Notes under the pieces: generated by a model
The model's input: the letters and a program-made list of their open reading frames with translations, nothing else
Database searches by the model: none
Told to the model about the DNA's origin: nothing
From: Caballeronia sordidicola
Lineage (GTDB): Bacteria > Pseudomonadota > Gammaproteobacteria > Burkholderiales > Burkholderiaceae
DNA length: 64,000 nucleotides
Assembly (NCBI RefSeq): GCF_001544455.2
Contig: NZ_FCOC02000022.1
Coordinates: 1 to 64,000 of the forward strand
Direction: 5' to 3'
Shown here: in pieces, positions 9,891-23,123 of the stretch
Layout of the letters: the number at the start of each line of letters is the position of its first letter
Position numbering within the stretch: position 1 is the stretch's first letter
Made by a program: the position numbers and the translations under genes

Positions 9891-12800
9891 ATGAAAGCTC
9901 TGCTCGATCTATTCAAGCAAGTCCAACAACCTGAAGTTTTTGACGCGATCAAGATCGGTCTGGCCTCGCCGGACAAGATCCGTTCGTGGTCCTTCGGCGA
10001 AGTGAAGAAGCCTGAAACCATCAACTACCGGACATTCAAGCCGGAACGCGATGGCCTGTTCTGCGCCAAGATTTTTGGCCCGATCAAGGACTACGAGTGC
10101 CTGTGCGGCAAGTACAAGCGCCTGAAGCATCGCGGCGTGATCTGCGAGAAGTGCGGCGTTGAAGTCACGCTCGCCAAGGTGCGCCGCGAACGGATGGGCC
10201 ACATTGAACTGGCCTCGCCGGTTGCGCACATCTGGTTTTTGAAGTCGTTGCCGTCGCGTCTGGGCATGGTGCTCGACATGACGCTGCGCGACATCGAACG
10301 CGTGCTGTATTTCGAAGCGTACGTGGTGATCGAACCGGGCATGACGCCGCTGAAAGCGCGGCAGATCATGACGGAAGAGGATTACTACAACAAGGTCGAG
10401 GAATACGGCGACGAATTCCGTGCCGAAATGGGCGCGGAAGGCGTGCGGGAATTGCTGCGCGCGATCAACATCGACGAACAGGTCGAGTTGTTGCGCACCG
10501 AACTCAAGAACACGGGTTCGGAAGCGAAGATCAAGAAGTACGCGAAGCGCCTGAAAGTGCTCGAGGCATTCCAGCGTTCGGGCATCAAGCCGGACTGGAT
10601 GGTGCTGGAGGTGCTGCCGGTGCTGCCGCCGGAACTGCGTCCGCTCGTGCCGCTCGACGGCGGCCGTTTCGCGACGTCGGACCTGAACGACCTGTATCGC
10701 CGCGTGATCAACCGTAACAACCGGTTGAAGCGTCTGCTCGAACTGAAGGCGCCTGAAATCATCGTCCGCAACGAAAAGCGGATGCTGCAGGAAGCCGTCG
10801 ATTCGCTGCTCGACAACGGTCGCCGCGGTAAAGCAATGACCGGCGCGAACAAGCGTCCGCTGAAGTCGCTCGCCGACATGATCAAGGGTAAGGGCGGTCG
10901 TTTCCGTCAGAACTTGCTCGGTAAGCGCGTTGACTATTCCGGCCGTTCGGTGATCGTGGTTGGCCCGACGCTCAAGCTGCATCAGTGCGGCCTGCCGAAG
11001 CTGATGGCGCTCGAACTGTTCAAGCCTTTCATCTTCAACAAGCTGGAAGTGATGGGCGTGGCGACGACCATCAAGGCCGCGAAGAAGGAAGTCGAGAATC
11101 AGACCGCCGTGGTGTGGGACATTCTGGAAGAAGTGATCCGCGAACATCCGGTCATGCTGAACCGCGCGCCTACGCTTCACCGTCTTGGCATTCAGGCGTT
11201 CGAGCCGGTGCTGATCGAAGGCAAGGCGATTCAACTGCATCCGCTCGTTTGCGCGGCGTTCAACGCCGACTTCGACGGTGACCAGATGGCCGTTCACGTG
11301 CCGCTGTCGCTCGAAGCGCAGATGGAAGCGCGCACGCTGATGCTGGCGTCGAACAACGTCCTGTTCCCGGCCAACGGCGATCCGTCGATCGTGCCGTCGC
11401 AGGATATTGTGCTGGGTCTTTACTACGCATCGCGTGAAGCGGTGAATGGCAAGGGCGAAGGCATGACGTTCACGGGCGTGTCGGAAGCGATTCGCGCGTA
11501 CGAAAACAAGGAAGTCGAGCTTGCGTCGCGCGTGAATGTCCGGATCACGGAAATGATCCACAACCCGGATCAGAGCGAAGGCGCACCGAAGTTCGTGCCG
11601 AAGGTCACGCTGTACGCAACGACCATTGGCCGTTCGATTCTTTCGGAAATTCTGCCGCCGGGACTGCCGTTCTCGGTGCTGAACCGGCCGTTGAAGAAGA
11701 AGGAAATTTCGCGCCTGATCAACACGGCATTCCGCAAGTGCGGTCTGCGCGAAACGGTGATCTTTGCTGACCAATTGATGCAGATGGGTTTCCGTCTGGC
11801 AACGCGCGCCGGTATTTCGATTTGCGTCGACGACATGCTCGTGCCGCCGCAAAAGGAACAGATCGTCGGCGACGCAGCCAAGAAGGTGAAGGAATACGAC
11901 CGTCAGTACATGTCGGGTCTCGTCACCTCGCAAGAGCGCTACAACAACGTGGTCGACATCTGGTCGGCAACGTCGGAATCGGTCGGCAAGGCGATGATGG
12001 AGCAGTTGGCTACGGAACCCGTGGTCGACCGCGACGGTAATCAGACGAAGCAGGAATCGTTCAACTCGATCTACATGATGGCCGACTCGGGCGCACGTGG
12101 ATCGGCGGTTCAGATTCGTCAGTTGGCCGGTATGCGTGGCCTGATGGCGAAGCCGGACGGCTCGATTATCGAGACGCCTATCACGGCGAACTTCCGTGAA
12201 GGCCTGAACGTGTTGCAGTACTTCATCTCGACGCACGGTGCACGTAAAGGCCTGGCGGATACGGCGTTGAAGACGGCGAACTCGGGTTACCTGACGCGTC
12301 GTCTCGTTGACGTGACGCAGGATCTGGTCGTGGTCGAAGACGATTGCGGCACGACCAACGGCGTTGCCATGAAGGCGCTGGTTGAAGGCGGTGAAGTTGT
12401 CGAAGCTCTGCGTGACCGGATTCTGGGTCGCGTGGCGGTGGCTGACGTCGTCAACCCGGAAACGCAGGAAACGCTGTTTGAATCGGGTTCGCTGCTTGAC
12501 GAAGATGCGGTCGATGAAATCGAACGCCTGGGTATCGACGAAGTGCGCGTGCGCACGCCGTTGACCTGCGAAACGCGTTACGGCCTGTGCGCTTCGTGCT
12601 ATGGCCGCGACCTGGGCCGTGGTTCGCGCGTGAACGTCGGCGAAGCGGTTGGCGTGATCGCTGCGCAGTCGATCGGCGAGCCGGGCACGCAGTTGACCAT
12701 GCGTACGTTCCACATCGGTGGTGCGGCGTCGCGTGCGGCGATTGCTTCGTCGGTGGAAGCCAAGTCGAACGGCACGGTGCGTTTCACGGCAACCATGCGT

Positions 12801-14138
12801 TACGTCACGAATGCGAAGGGCGAGCAGATCGTCATCTCGCGTTCGGGCGAGGCGATCATTGCCGACGACCTCGGTCGTGAGCGTGAACGTCACAAAATCC
12901 CGTACGGCGCAACGTTGCTGCAACTCGACGGTGTGCAGATCAAGGCTGGTGCACAACTGGCTCAATGGGATCCGCTGACGCGTCCGATCATCACCGAGTG
13001 GGGCGGTACGGTGAAGTTCGAAAACGTCGAGGAAGGCGTGACGGTCGCGAAGCAGATCGACGATGTGACGGGGCTTTCCACGCTCGTCGTGATCGACGTG
13101 AAGCGTCGTGGTTCGCAAGCGTCGAAGAGCGTTCGTCCGCAAGTGAAGCTGCTCGATGCGCAAGGCGAAGAAGTCAAGATCCCGAACACCGAGCATTCGG
13201 TGCAGATCGGCTTCCAGGTTGGCGCACTGATCACCGTGAAGGACGGTCAGCAAGTGCAGGTTGGTGAAGTGCTTGCACGTATCCCGGTTGAAGCGCAGAA
13301 GACGCGTGACATTACCGGCGGTCTGCCGCGCGTGGCCGAACTGTTCGAAGCGCGCTCGCCGAAGGACGCCGGCATTCTGGCGGAAGTCACGGGTACGACG
13401 TCGTTCGGTAAGGACACGAAGGGCAAGCAGCGTCTCGTCATTACCGACGTGGAAGGGGAACAGCATGAGTTCCTGATCACTAAGGAAAAGCAGGTGCTGG
13501 TGCACGATGGTCAGGTCGTCAACAAGGGCGAAATGATCGTTGACGGTCCGGCCGATCCGCACGACATCCTGCGTTTGCAGGGTATCGAGGCGCTGGCGCG
13601 TTACATCGTGGACGAAGTGCAGGACGTGTACCGTCTGCAAGGCGTGAAGATCAACGACAAGCACATTGAAGTAATCGTGCGTCAGATGTTGCGTCGTGTG
13701 CAGATCGTCGACAACGGCGATACGCGTTTCATCATGGGCGAACAGGTCGAGCGTTCGGACATGCTGGACGAGAACGACCGGATGGCTGCGGAAGGCAAGA
13801 TCCCCGCGACCTATGAGAACGTGCTGCTGGGTATCACGAAGGCATCGCTCTCGACCGATTCGTTCATCTCGGCGGCTTCGTTCCAGGAAACGACGCGCGT
13901 GTTGACCGAAGCGGCAATCATGGGCAAGCGCGACGATTTGCGCGGTCTGAAGGAAAACGTGATCGTGGGCCGTCTGATTCCGGCCGGCACGGGTCTCGCG
14001 TTCCACAAGGCACGCAAGAGCCGCGAGTTGTCCGATCGTCAACGTTTCGACCAGATTGCAGCGGAAGAATCGTTCGATTTCGGCACGCCCGAAGCTGCGC
14101 CTGTCGCACCTGCAGAACAGCAACATCCGGCGGAATAA
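9891..14138 (+). CDS. rpoC: DNA-directed RNA polymerase subunit beta-prime
   Basis: The beta-prime subunit supplies the catalytic magnesium site. The 1415-residue product has the N-terminal zinc ribbon cysteines at C70, C72, C85 and C88, the catalytic motif NADFDGD at 458-464, and the second zinc site with [15 protein letters not shown] near residue 896. The trigger-loop and jaw regions are present and there is no truncation. It is co-transcribed with rpoB and ends 52 nt before an intrinsic terminator. Confidence 0.99.
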   Translation: MKALLDLFKQVQQPEVFDAIKIGLASPDKIRSWSFGEVKKPETINYRTFKPERDGLFCAKIFGPIKDYECLCGKYKRLKHRGVICEKCGVEVTLAKVRRERMGHIELASPVAHIWFLKSLPSRLGMVLDMTLRDIERVLYFEAYVVIEPGMTPLKARQIMTEEDYYNKVEEYGDEFRAEMGAEGVRELLRAINIDEQVELLRTELKNTGSEAKIKKYAKRLKVLEAFQRSGIKPDWMVLEVLPVLPPELRPLVPLDGGRFATSDLNDLYRRVINRNNRLKRLLELKAPEIIVRNEKRMLQEAVDSLLDNGRRGKAMTGANKRPLKSLADMIKGKGGRFRQNLLGKRVDYSGRSVIVVGPTLKLHQCGLPKLMALELFKPFIFNKLEVMGVATTIKAAKKEVENQTAVVWDILEEVIREHPVMLNRAPTLHRLGIQAFEPVLIEGKAIQLHPLVCAAFNADFDGDQMAVHVPLSLEAQMEARTLMLASNNVLFPANGDPSIVPSQDIVLGLYYASREAVNGKGEGMTFTGVSEAIRAYENKEVELASRVNVRITEMIHNPDQSEGAPKFVPKVTLYATTIGRSILSEILPPGLPFSVLNRPLKKKEISRLINTAFRKCGLRETVIFADQLMQMGFRLATRAGISICVDDMLVPPQKEQIVGDAAKKVKEYDRQYMSGLVTSQERYNNVVDIWSATSESVGKAMMEQLATEPVVDRDGNQTKQESFNSIYMMADSGARGSAVQIRQLAGMRGLMAKPDGSIIETPITANFREGLNVLQYFISTHGARKGLADTALKTANSGYLTRRLVDVTQDLVVVEDDCGTTNGVAMKALVEGGEVVEALRDRILGRVAVADVVNPETQETLFESGSLLDEDAVDEIERLGIDEVRVRTPLTCETRYGLCASCYGRDLGRGSRVNVGEAVGVIAAQSIGEPGTQLTMRTFHIGGAASRAAIASSVEAKSNGTVRFTATMRYVTNAKGEQIVISRSGEAIIADDLGRERERHKIPYGATLLQLDGVQIKAGAQLAQWDPLTRPIITEWGGTVKFENVEEGVTVAKQIDDVTGLSTLVVIDVKRRGSQASKSVRPQVKLLDAQGEEVKIPNTEHSVQIGFQVGALITVKDGQQVQVGEVLARIPVEAQKTRDITGGLPRVAELFEARSPKDAGILAEVTGTTSFGKDTKGKQRLVITDVEGEQHEFLITKEKQVLVHDGQVVNKGEMIVDGPADPHDILRLQGIEALARYIVDEVQDVYRLQGVKINDKHIEVIVRQMLRRVQIVDNGDTRFIMGEQVERSDMLDENDRMAAEGKIPATYENVLLGITKASLSTDSFISAASFQETTRVLTEAAIMGKRDDLRGLKENVIVGRLIPAGTGLAFHKARKSRELSDRQRFDQIAAEESFDFGTPEAAPVAPAEQQHPAE

Positions 14139-14190
14139 GTTTGGGGTCGGGCCTTTATGGCTCGGTCTTAAGCGACCTTCTGCTGTTACC

Positions 14191-14224
14191 AAAACCGCCC
14201 GGTTCATACCGGGCGGTTTTTTTT
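14191..14224 (+). terminator. Intrinsic terminator after rpoC
   Basis: A perfect 13-bp stem (14191-14203 with 14208-14220), loop TCAT, is followed by a run of T residues to 14224. It ends the rplKAJL-rpoBC transcription unit and isolates recQ. Confidence 0.92.
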
Positions 14225-14323
14225 GCTCTGCCGATTGGCTAACGTCAGGCCGATGCCCGTTTAAGCACGCTCTACGTTGGTAAAATCAGAGCACTCACGC
14301 TTCCGACGCATTCCGTCTCCCCA

Positions 14324-16171
14324 ATGTCCCGTTCGCTCGAAATTCTCAAGGAAGTATTTGGCTATCCGGCTTTTCGCGGGCAGCAGGGCGATATTGTCGA
14401 ACATGTGGCGGCCGGCGGAGACTCGCTCGTGCTCATGCCAACCGGCGGAGGGAAGTCGTTGTGTTACCAGATTCCCGCCTTATTAAGACGTGAAGCGGGA
14501 TTCGGTGCGGGGATTGTCGTTTCGCCACTGATTGCGTTGATGCAGGATCAGGTTGCGGCTCTTAGCGAAGTTGGCGTGCGCGCCGCTTGCCTGAATTCCA
14601 CGCTGACTGGCGCCGAAGCCGCAGCCACTGAGCGTGCGCTTCGCAACGGCGAGATCGACTTGTTGTATGTCGCGCCCGAACGCTTGATGACGCCGCGCTT
14701 TCTCGACCTGATCGAAAACGTGCGCATTGGCCTGTTTGCTATCGACGAAGCGCATTGCGTGTCGCAGTGGGGTCACGATTTCCGGCCCGAATATATTCAG
14801 TTGTCGGTGCTGCATGAGCGGTTTCCGTCGGTGCCGCGAATTGCCCTGACAGCCACGGCAGACGCCATTACGCGCGATGAAATCGTTCACCGACTCGCTC
14901 TGGACGACGCCCGAATTTTCGTCTCGAGCTTCGACCGGCCGAACATCCGGTATCGGATCGTGGAGAAAGACAACGCGCGTGCGCAGTTGCTCGACTTCAT
15001 CCGCGCCGAGCATACGAACCCTGACAAGACTACCGACGCCGGGGTGATCTATTGCCTGTCGCGGCGCAAGGTGGAAGAAACCGCGGACTGGCTGAAGAGC
15101 CAGGGTGTGCGCGCGTTGCCTTACCACGCGGGCATGGAGTACGAAACGCGCCAGCGGCATCAGGAAATGTTCAAGCGCGAAGAGGGCATCGTCATGTGCG
15201 CGACGATTGCTTTCGGCATGGGTATCGACAAGCCGGATGTGCGTTTTGTCGCGCATCTCGATCTGCCCAAGAGCGTGGAAGGCTATTACCAGGAAACGGG
15301 CCGTGCGGGCCGCGACGGCATGCCGGCGAACGCCTGGATGGCTTACGGCCTGGGCGACGTTGTCCAGCAGCGCAAGATGATCGACGAATCGGATGCGGAC
15401 GACACCCATAAGCGTGTGCAGGGCGGCAAGCTCGACGCGCTGCTCGGGCTGTGCGAAGCGGCGTCCTGCCGGCGCGTGCGCCTGCTTGGCTACTTCGGCG
15501 AGGCCAGCCAGCCATGCGGTAATTGCGACACGTGCCTTGATCCGCCCGAATCGTGGGATGCAACGCGCGAGGCGCAGATGGCGCTGTCTTGTGTGTATCG
15601 CGCGTATAAGGCAAGCGGCTTTCATTTCGGTGCGGGACATTTGATCGATATCCTGCGCGGCAGCCGCTCCGAGAAACTGCTTCAGCGTGGTCACGAGAAG
15701 CTTTCTACTTTCGGTCTCGGCGCCGCGTTGTCGGAGCAGGAGTGGCGCGCGGTGTTTCGTCAACTGGTCGCGTTTGGCTACCTCGCGGTCGACCACGACG
15801 GCTTTGGTGCACTGATCCTCACCGAGGCGAGCAAGGCCGTGCTCAAGGGCGAGCAGAACGTGACGCTGCGCAAGTACGTCAAGCCGACCCGCACGCGTCA
15901 GTCGTCCAGCCGGACGGGCGAACGCGCCGATCCGACCACGGGCATGTCGCCGCGCGTCAAAGCCCGCTGGGAAAGGCTGCGGGCGTGGCGAGCGAGCATG
16001 GCGAAAAGCGACGGCGTGCCGGCTTATGTCATTTTCCACGATGCAACGCTGGCCGAAATCGCCCGCAACGAGCCGGATTCCATCGATGACCTGCGGCAGA
16101 TTCCTGGAATTGGCGCGCGCAAGCTGGACCGTTTCGGCGACGAATTGCTGGAAGTAGTCGGCGCAGACTAG
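14324..16171 (+). CDS. recQ: ATP-dependent DNA helicase RecQ
   Basis: RecQ is a 3'-5' DNA helicase that starts RecF-pathway recombination and disrupts illegitimate joints. The 615-residue product shows Walker A TGGGKS (40-45), the DEAH box (141-144), a helicase C domain with [10 protein letters not shown], the zinc-binding cysteines of the RecQ-Ct region (CEAASC, CGNCDTC), a winged helix and a C-terminal HRDC domain with the [13 protein letters not shown] motif. It lies alone between the rpoC terminator and the rpsL promoter. A weak -10-like TAAAAT at 14281-14286 could drive it. The gene interrupts the rpoC-rpsL adjacency seen in many bacteria. Confidence 0.97.
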   Translation: MSRSLEILKEVFGYPAFRGQQGDIVEHVAAGGDSLVLMPTGGGKSLCYQIPALLRREAGFGAGIVVSPLIALMQDQVAALSEVGVRAACLNSTLTGAEAAATERALRNGEIDLLYVAPERLMTPRFLDLIENVRIGLFAIDEAHCVSQWGHDFRPEYIQLSVLHERFPSVPRIALTATADAITRDEIVHRLALDDARIFVSSFDRPNIRYRIVEKDNARAQLLDFIRAEHTNPDKTTDAGVIYCLSRRKVEETADWLKSQGVRALPYHAGMEYETRQRHQEMFKREEGIVMCATIAFGMGIDKPDVRFVAHLDLPKSVEGYYQETGRAGRDGMPANAWMAYGLGDVVQQRKMIDESDADDTHKRVQGGKLDALLGLCEAASCRRVRLLGYFGEASQPCGNCDTCLDPPESWDATREAQMALSCVYRAYKASGFHFGAGHLIDILRGSRSEKLLQRGHEKLSTFGLGAALSEQEWRAVFRQLVAFGYLAVDHDGFGALILTEASKAVLKGEQNVTLRKYVKPTRTRQSSSRTGERADPTTGMSPRVKARWERLRAWRASMAKSDGVPAYVIFHDATLAEIARNEPDSIDDLRQIPGIGARKLDRFGDELLEVVGAD

Positions 16172-16210
16172 CTTTTTACGCGCCGAAGGCACGGTCGGGC
16201 ATCCAAGATA

Positions 16211-16240
16211 TTGACTGCATTGGGAATTTCAGATTATGAT
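16211..16240 (+). promoter_or_regulatory. Sigma-70 promoter of the str operon
   Basis: TTGACT (16211-16216) and TATGAT (16235-16240) are spaced by 18 nt, giving a start near 16247 and a leader of about 125 nt before rpsL. A 7-bp inverted repeat (16202-16208 with 16254-16260) brackets the whole promoter. This is the best promoter candidate between recQ and rpsL. Confidence 0.7.
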
Positions 16241-16374
16241 GCTAGGTTCTCGTTCTTGGATCTGCTAACAAGGTTTTCCTTGCAAGCACGAACATGAAGG
16301 GAAAGTTCGATGCGCAGGCCGTTTTGCTTTGCCCGAAACGGCGGCGTCGATTTTGATCAATTTAGGAATAGACA

Positions 16375-16755
16375 ATGCCAACCATCAATCAATTGGTTCG
16401 CAAAGGCCGCGCTTCAGAAACAGTGAAGAGCAAGTCGCCGGCTTTGCAGGACTGCCCGCAGCGTCGCGGCGTGTGCACTCGCGTGTACACGACGACGCCG
16501 AAGAAGCCGAACTCGGCACTTCGTAAAGTTGCCAAGGTTCGTTTGACGAACGGCTTCGAAGTCATTTCGTACATCGGTGGTGAAGGCCACAACCTGCAGG
16601 AACACTCGGTCGTGCTAATTCGCGGCGGCCGTGTGAAAGACTTGCCGGGTGTACGCTATCACATGGTTCGCGGCTCGCTGGATACCCAGGGCGTCAAGGA
16701 TCGCAAGCAAGCTCGCTCGAAGTACGGTGCGAAGCGCGCCAAGGCTGGCAAGTAA
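16375..16755 (+). CDS. rpsL: 30S ribosomal protein S12
   Basis: S12 sits at the decoding centre and controls translational accuracy. The 126-residue product has the [11 protein letters not shown] loop (lysines at 43 and 44 counting Met) and [11 protein letters not shown] further on, both carrying the streptomycin-sensitive lysines. First gene of the str operon; a 180-nt spacer with possible regulatory structure separates it from rpsG. Confidence 0.99.
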   Translation: MPTINQLVRKGRASETVKSKSPALQDCPQRRGVCTRVYTTTPKKPNSALRKVAKVRLTNGFEVISYIGGEGHNLQEHSVVLIRGGRVKDLPGVRYHMVRGSLDTQGVKDRKQARSKYGAKRAKAGK

Positions 16756-16839
16756 GTTTTTGCCGGTTGAGCTGTACAGGTTGCCCGTAAAAGGGCGTTC
16801 AAGCGGTGGTGCCGGAAGTGCCGGTGCTGTCGAGTAAGT

Positions 16840-16892
16840 GGTCACCCGGCCAAGCTGGTTAGTCAATAGATGGATCGGGTTAGTTGGTGACC
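16840..16892 (+). promoter_or_regulatory. Candidate S7-type regulatory spacer between rpsL and rpsG
   Basis: A 7-bp inverted repeat (16840-16846 with 16886-16892) closes a 39-nt loop 43 nt ahead of rpsG. In E. coli the rpsL-rpsG spacer holds the S7 repressor site. The spacer here is 180 nt, so the role is inferred from position, not from a recognised S7 motif. Confidence 0.35.
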
Positions 16893-16935
16893 GCGGGGCC
16901 AATATGGCTCCAACTGAAAAATCAAAGGAAGAAAC

Positions 16936-17406
16936 ATGCCGCGTCGTCGCGAAGTCCCCAAGCGGGACATTTTGCCGGATCCGAAATTCGGCAACGTAGA
17001 TGTAGCCAAGTTCATGAACGTGATCATGCTGTCGGGCAAGAAGTCGGTTGCCGAGCGTATTGTTTATGGTGCTTTTGAACAGATCCAGACCAAGGGTGGC
17101 AAGGACCCGCTGGAAGTGTTCACGGGTGCGCTCAACAACGTGAAGCCGGTGGTGGAAGTGAAGAGCCGCCGCGTTGGTGGTGCGAACTATCAAGTTCCAG
17201 TGGAAGTGCGTCCGTCGCGTCGTATGGCATTGGCGATGCGTTGGTTGCGCGAAGCTGCGAAAAAGCGCAGCGAGAAGTCGATGGCCCTGCGTCTCGCAGG
17301 TGAGCTTTCGGAAGCCGCGGAAGGCCGCGGCGGCGCGATGAAGAAGCGCGACGAGGTTCACCGGATGGCAGAAGCCAACAAGGCGTTCTCGCACTTCCGC
17401 TTCTAA
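16936..17406 (+). CDS. rpsG: 30S ribosomal protein S7
   Basis: S7 nucleates assembly of the 30S head and lines the E-site exit. The 156-residue product opens [18 protein letters not shown] and contains the beta-hairpin and [13 protein letters not shown] segment near residue 78. The length matches the short S7 form (no C-terminal extension). The ATG follows AAGGAAG. fusA begins 133 nt later. Confidence 0.98.
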   Translation: MPRRREVPKRDILPDPKFGNVDVAKFMNVIMLSGKKSVAERIVYGAFEQIQTKGGKDPLEVFTGALNNVKPVVEVKSRRVGGANYQVPVEVRPSRRMALAMRWLREAAKKRSEKSMALRLAGELSEAAEGRGGAMKKRDEVHRMAEANKAFSHFRF

Positions 17407-17449
17407 GGCTGCTTTTAGGCCTCCCGACCTGGGACGAACGGAAAACCTC

Positions 17450-17481
17450 CGGGCGGGTGCGCTTACCAAGCGCCTCGCCCG
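17450..17481 (+). promoter_or_regulatory. Hairpin in the rpsG-fusA spacer
   Basis: An 8-bp G/C-rich stem (17450-17457 with 17474-17481, one G-U) is joined through a one-base bulge to a 6-bp stem (17459-17464 with 17468-17473) and a 3-nt loop. The sequence after it is T-rich (GTTTGTGTT) but interrupted, so it could be a leaky terminator or a processing site in the str message. Confidence 0.5.
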
Positions 17482-17539
17482 TTTGTGTTAGGGCGTGACT
17501 GGCATGGGCTGGTCGCGTCGACCCAATTAAGGATTCAAA

Positions 17540-19642
<2,103 letters not shown>

Positions 19643-19694
19643 TTCGGCAAGCTACAAGTCTTTAACCGATCAACATTTTTGAAAGAAGGCAATC

Positions 19695-20885
19695 ATGGCA
19701 AAAGGTAAATTCGAACGGACCAAGCCGCACGTCAACGTAGGCACGATTGGTCACGTCGACCACGGCAAGACCACGCTGACGGCAGCGATCGCGACGGTGT
19801 TGTCGAAGAAGTTCGGCGGCGAAGCGAAGGCATATGACCAGATCGACGCGGCGCCGGAAGAAAAGGCACGTGGTATCACGATCAACACGGCGCACGTCGA
19901 GTACGAAACACAGAACCGCCACTACGCGCACGTTGACTGCCCGGGTCACGCCGACTATGTGAAGAACATGATTACGGGTGCAGCGCAGATGGACGGCGCA
20001 ATCCTGGTGTGTTCGGCTGCGGACGGCCCGATGCCGCAAACGCGTGAGCACATCCTGTTGGCCCGTCAGGTTGGCGTGCCGTACATTATCGTGTTCCTGA
20101 ACAAGTGCGACATGGTTGACGACGCCGAGTTGCTGGAACTGGTGGAAATGGAAGTGCGCGAGCTTCTGTCGAAGTACGACTTCCCGGGCGACGACACGCC
20201 GATCATCAAGGGTTCGGCCAAGCTGGCGCTGGAAGGCGACACGGGCGAGCTGGGTGAAGTGGCAATTCTGAACCTGGCCAACGCGCTGGACACGTACATC
20301 CCGACGCCGGAGCGTGCAGTTGACGGTACGTTCCTGATGCCGGTGGAAGACGTGTTCTCGATCTCGGGTCGCGGCACGGTGGTGACGGGCCGTATCGAGC
20401 GTGGCGTGGTGAAGGTGGGCGAAGAAATCGAAATCATCGGTATCAAGCCGACGGTGAAGACGACGTGCACGGGCGTGGAAATGTTCCGCAAGCTGCTGGA
20501 TCAAGGTCAGGCGGGCGACAACGTGGGTATTCTGTTGCGCGGCACGAAGCGTGAAGACGTGGAGCGTGGTCAAGTGCTGGCCAAGCCGGGTTCGATCACG
20601 CCGCACACGCACTTCACGGCTGAAGTGTATGTGTTGAGCAAGGACGAAGGCGGCCGTCATACGCCGTTCTTCAACAACTATCGCCCGCAGTTCTACTTCC
20701 GTACCACGGACGTGACGGGTTCGATCGAGTTGCCGAAGGACAAGGAAATGGTGATGCCGGGCGACAACGTGTCGATTACGGTGAAGCTGATTGCACCGAT
20801 CGCCATGGAAGAGGGCTTGCGCTTCGCCATCCGTGAAGGCGGTCGTACCGTCGGCGCCGGTGTCGTGGCCAAGGTTCTCGAGTAA
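19695..20885 (+). CDS. tuf: Elongation factor Tu, copy 2
   Basis: Second EF-Tu gene, the last of the str operon, with the same 396-residue product as the copy at 520-1710, including [13 protein letters not shown] and NKCD. Upstream is GAAAGAAGGC as ribosome-binding site. Sequence identity with copy 1 starts exactly at the ATG and ends at the stop; flanks are unrelated, as expected of gene conversion restricted to the coding region. rpsJ follows 137 nt on. Confidence 0.99.
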   Translation: MAKGKFERTKPHVNVGTIGHVDHGKTTLTAAIATVLSKKFGGEAKAYDQIDAAPEEKARGITINTAHVEYETQNRHYAHVDCPGHADYVKNMITGAAQMDGAILVCSAADGPMPQTREHILLARQVGVPYIIVFLNKCDMVDDAELLELVEMEVRELLSKYDFPGDDTPIIKGSAKLALEGDTGELGEVAILNLANALDTYIPTPERAVDGTFLMPVEDVFSISGRGTVVTGRIERGVVKVGEEIEIIGIKPTVKTTCTGVEMFRKLLDQGQAGDNVGILLRGTKREDVERGQVLAKPGSITPHTHFTAEVYVLSKDEGGRHTPFFNNYRPQFYFRTTDVTGSIELPKDKEMVMPGDNVSITVKLIAPIAMEEGLRFAIREGGRTVGAGVVAKVLE

Positions 20886-20929
20886 AATCCTGAGCTTGTT
20901 TTAAAAGCTTGTAGTTTGTAGTCGTGCCC

Positions 20930-20966
20930 GGAGCCGGGCGCACGTGCCCAACGCGTACCCGGCTCC
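20930..20966 (+). promoter_or_regulatory. Hairpin between tuf copy 2 and rpsJ
   Basis: A perfect 9-bp stem (20930-20938 with 20958-20966) encloses a 19-nt loop and is followed by a T-rich stretch (TTGCTCTTTTA). It could be a partial terminator at the str/S10 boundary or part of an S10 leader. No clear promoter lies between tuf and rpsJ, so some read-through is needed. Confidence 0.5.
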
Positions 20967-21022
20967 TTGCTCTTTTACCAAATCGACGGTGCAACACCGT
21001 CTCGCTCTTTCAAGGAATTGTC

Positions 21023-21334
21023 ATGGCAAACCAGAAAATCCGCATTCGCCTGAAGGCTTTCGACTATCGTCTGATCGATCAATCGGCTGCCGAAATCGTC
21101 GATACCGCGAAGCGGACTGGCGCAATCGTACGTGGCCCGGTGCCGCTGCCGACCCGTATCCAACGTTTTGACATTTTGCGTTCGCCGCACGTCAACAAGG
21201 CGTCGCGCGATCAGCTTGAAATCCGTACCCACCAGCGCCTGATGGACATCGTCGACCCGACGGACAAGACCGTTGACGCGTTGATGAAGCTCGACTTGCC
21301 GGCTGGCGTCGACGTCGAAATCAAGTTGCAGTAA
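21023..21334 (+). CDS. rpsJ: 30S ribosomal protein S10
   Basis: S10 is a 30S head protein and, as NusE, a partner of NusB/NusG in antitermination. The 103-residue product starts [27 protein letters not shown] precedes the ATG at 21023, and longer in-frame extensions add sequence not found in S10. A spacer of 196 nt with its own promoter follows before rplC. Confidence 0.98.
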   Translation: MANQKIRIRLKAFDYRLIDQSAAEIVDTAKRTGAIVRGPVPLPTRIQRFDILRSPHVNKASRDQLEIRTHQRLMDIVDPTDKTVDALMKLDLPAGVDVEIKLQ

Positions 21335-21383
21335 GTTTCACCCGTGCGGCTCTCACGAGGAGCCGCGCTAAGTCTTTGATTGC

Positions 21384-21425
21384 TTGCGGAAAACGAAAAG
21401 CCTTGTTATACTCCAAGGCTTTTCG
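21384..21425 (+). promoter_or_regulatory. Internal promoter before rplC with palindromic -10 region
   Basis: TTGCGG (21384-21389), a 17-nt spacer and TATACT (21407-21412) with a TG at 21404-21405 form a good extended -10 promoter. The -10 box lies in the 10-nt loop of a perfect 11-bp inverted repeat (21394-21404 with 21415-21425). Predicted transcription would start within the right arm, so only read-through RNA from rpsJ could fold the hairpin. Confidence 0.7.
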
Positions 21426-21530
21426 CGCATTTGCGCAAAAAAGTCGGCTTTTCTCGAGATGAGTTCTCAGGAATTGGCCGGCATTTTGTAAATCAGCCCC
21501 GACCAATCGCAGTTGGGAATGGAGAAAACG

Positions 21531-22190
21531 ATGAGCCTTGGACTCGTAGGTCGCAAGGTTGGCATGACCCGTATCTTTACGCCTGAAGGGGATTCGATTC
21601 CCGTCACCGTACTGGACGTGTCGGACAACCGAGTGACGCAGATCAAGTCTGTAGAAACGGATGGTTACATCGCCGTTCAAGTTGCATTCGGCACTCGCCG
21701 CGCATCGCGCGTGACGAAGCCGCTGGCAGGTCACCTTGCCAAAGCCGGCGTTCAAGCTGGTGAAGTTCTCAAAGAATTCCAGATCGATTCCACGAAGGCT
21801 GCCGAGTTGTCGAACGGTACCGTGATCGGTACGGACATCTTCGAAGTGGGCCAGAAAGTCGACGTGCAAGGCGTGTCGATCGGTAAGGGCTACGCCGGTA
21901 CCATCAAACGTCACAACTTTGCTTCGGGTCGCGCATCGCACGGTAACTCGCGTTCGCACAACGTTCCTGGTTCGATCGGTATGGCGCAGGATCCGGGTCG
22001 TGTTTTCCCGGGTAAGCGCATGACGGGTCACATGGGCGACGAAACGGTTACGGTGCAGAATCTCGTGATCGCTCGCATTGACGCTGACCGCAATCTGTTG
22101 CTGGTTCGCGGCGCTGTTCCTGGCGCCAAGGGCGGTAAGGTCTTCGTGACGCCGGCAGTCAAGGCGCGCGCTGTGAAAGGAGCGAAATAA
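21531..22190 (+). CDS. rplC: 50S ribosomal protein L3
   Basis: L3 organises the peptidyl-transferase region and is one of the first 50S assembly proteins. The 219-residue product starts [15 protein letters not shown]; the ATG at 21531 has GGAG 7 nt upstream and is preferred over an in-frame upstream codon that overlaps the Shine-Dalgarno. The [17 protein letters not shown] loop and GKRMTGHMG are conserved. Its TAA overlaps the rplD ATG (TAATG). Confidence 0.98.
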   Translation: MSLGLVGRKVGMTRIFTPEGDSIPVTVLDVSDNRVTQIKSVETDGYIAVQVAFGTRRASRVTKPLAGHLAKAGVQAGEVLKEFQIDSTKAAELSNGTVIGTDIFEVGQKVDVQGVSIGKGYAGTIKRHNFASGRASHGNSRSHNVPGSIGMAQDPGRVFPGKRMTGHMGDETVTVQNLVIARIDADRNLLLVRGAVPGAKGGKVFVTPAVKARAVKGAK

Positions 22191-22810
22191 TGGAACTTAA
22201 GCTCCTGAACGCCAATGGTCAGGAAGGCACGGGTGTGAACGCATCGGACGTCGTGTTCGGTCGCGATTACAACGAAGCGCTGATCCATCAGGTCGTCACG
22301 GCCTATCAAGCCAACGCACGTAGCGGTAACCGCGCGCAGAAGGATCGTGAGCAAGTCAAGCACACGACCAAGAAGCCGTGGCGCCAAAAGGGTACGGGCC
22401 GCGCTCGTGCCGGTATGTCGTCGAGCCCGTTGTGGCGCGGCGGTGGCCGTATCTTCCCGAATTCGCCGGAAGAAAACTTTTCGCACAAGGTCAACAAGAA
22501 GATGCATCGCGCAGGTCTCTGCTCGATCTTCTCGCAGCTCGCCCGCGAAGGCCGTATTTCGGTAGTTGACGAGCTCACGCTCGAAGCGCCGAAGACGAAG
22601 CTGCTGGCCGAAAAATTCAAGGCAATGGGTCTGGAATCGGTCCTGGTCATTACTGACACGGTCGACGAAAACCTGTACCTCGCGTCGCGCAATCTGGCCC
22701 ACGTGGCCGTTGTCGAGCCGCGTTACGCCGACCCGCTCTCGTTGATCTACTTCAAGAAGATCCTGATTACGAAGGCTGCGGTCGCCCAGATCGAGGAGTT
22801 GCTGTCATGA
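22190..22810 (+). CDS. rplD: 50S ribosomal protein L4
   Basis: L4 lines the nascent-chain tunnel; in E. coli it also represses the S10 operon. The 206-residue product has the tunnel-loop segment [15 protein letters not shown] near residues 62-76, followed by WRGGGRIFP. It overlaps both neighbours (TAATG with rplC and ATGA with rplW), so translation is coupled. Confidence 0.98.
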   Translation: MELKLLNANGQEGTGVNASDVVFGRDYNEALIHQVVTAYQANARSGNRAQKDREQVKHTTKKPWRQKGTGRARAGMSSSPLWRGGGRIFPNSPEENFSHKVNKKMHRAGLCSIFSQLAREGRISVVDELTLEAPKTKLLAEKFKAMGLESVLVITDTVDENLYLASRNLAHVAVVEPRYADPLSLIYFKKILITKAAVAQIEELLS

Positions 22811-23121
22811 GCGAGATTCGCAAGAACGATCATCGTTTGATGCAGGTCCTGCTCGCGCCGGTAGTCTCCGAAAAGGCGACGCTGGTGGCCGACAAGAACG
22901 AGCAAGTCGTGTTCGAAGTCGCGCCCGATGCCACGAAGCAGGAAGTGAAGGCCGCTGTCGAGCTGCTGTTCAAGGTGGAAGTCAATTCCGTCAACGTGCT
23001 GGTCACGAAGGGTAAAGCCAAGCGCTTTGGCCGCTTCATGGGCAAGCGCAAAGACGTGAAGAAGGCGTATGTCTGCCTGAAGCCCGGCCAGGAAATCAAC
23101 TTTGAAGCGGAGGCCAAGTAA
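22807..23121 (+). CDS. rplW: 50S ribosomal protein L23
   Basis: L23 sits at the tunnel exit and docks SRP and trigger factor. The 104-residue product contains [12 protein letters not shown] near its N-terminus and [22 protein letters not shown] further on. The ATG overlaps the rplD stop by 4 nt. Confidence 0.98.
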   Translation: MSEIRKNDHRLMQVLLAPVVSEKATLVADKNEQVVFEVAPDATKQEVKAAVELLFKVEVNSVNVLVTKGKAKRFGRFMGKRKDVKKAYVCLKPGQEINFEAEAK

Positions 23122-23123
23122 TC

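Noticed and set aside
9909-14207. 1432-codon minus-strand ORF opposite rpoC
   Set aside because: High GC and strong codon bias of rpoC leave few stops on the opposite strand; the product is His/Arg/Leu-rich with no recognisable domain, while rpoC itself is full length and conserved.
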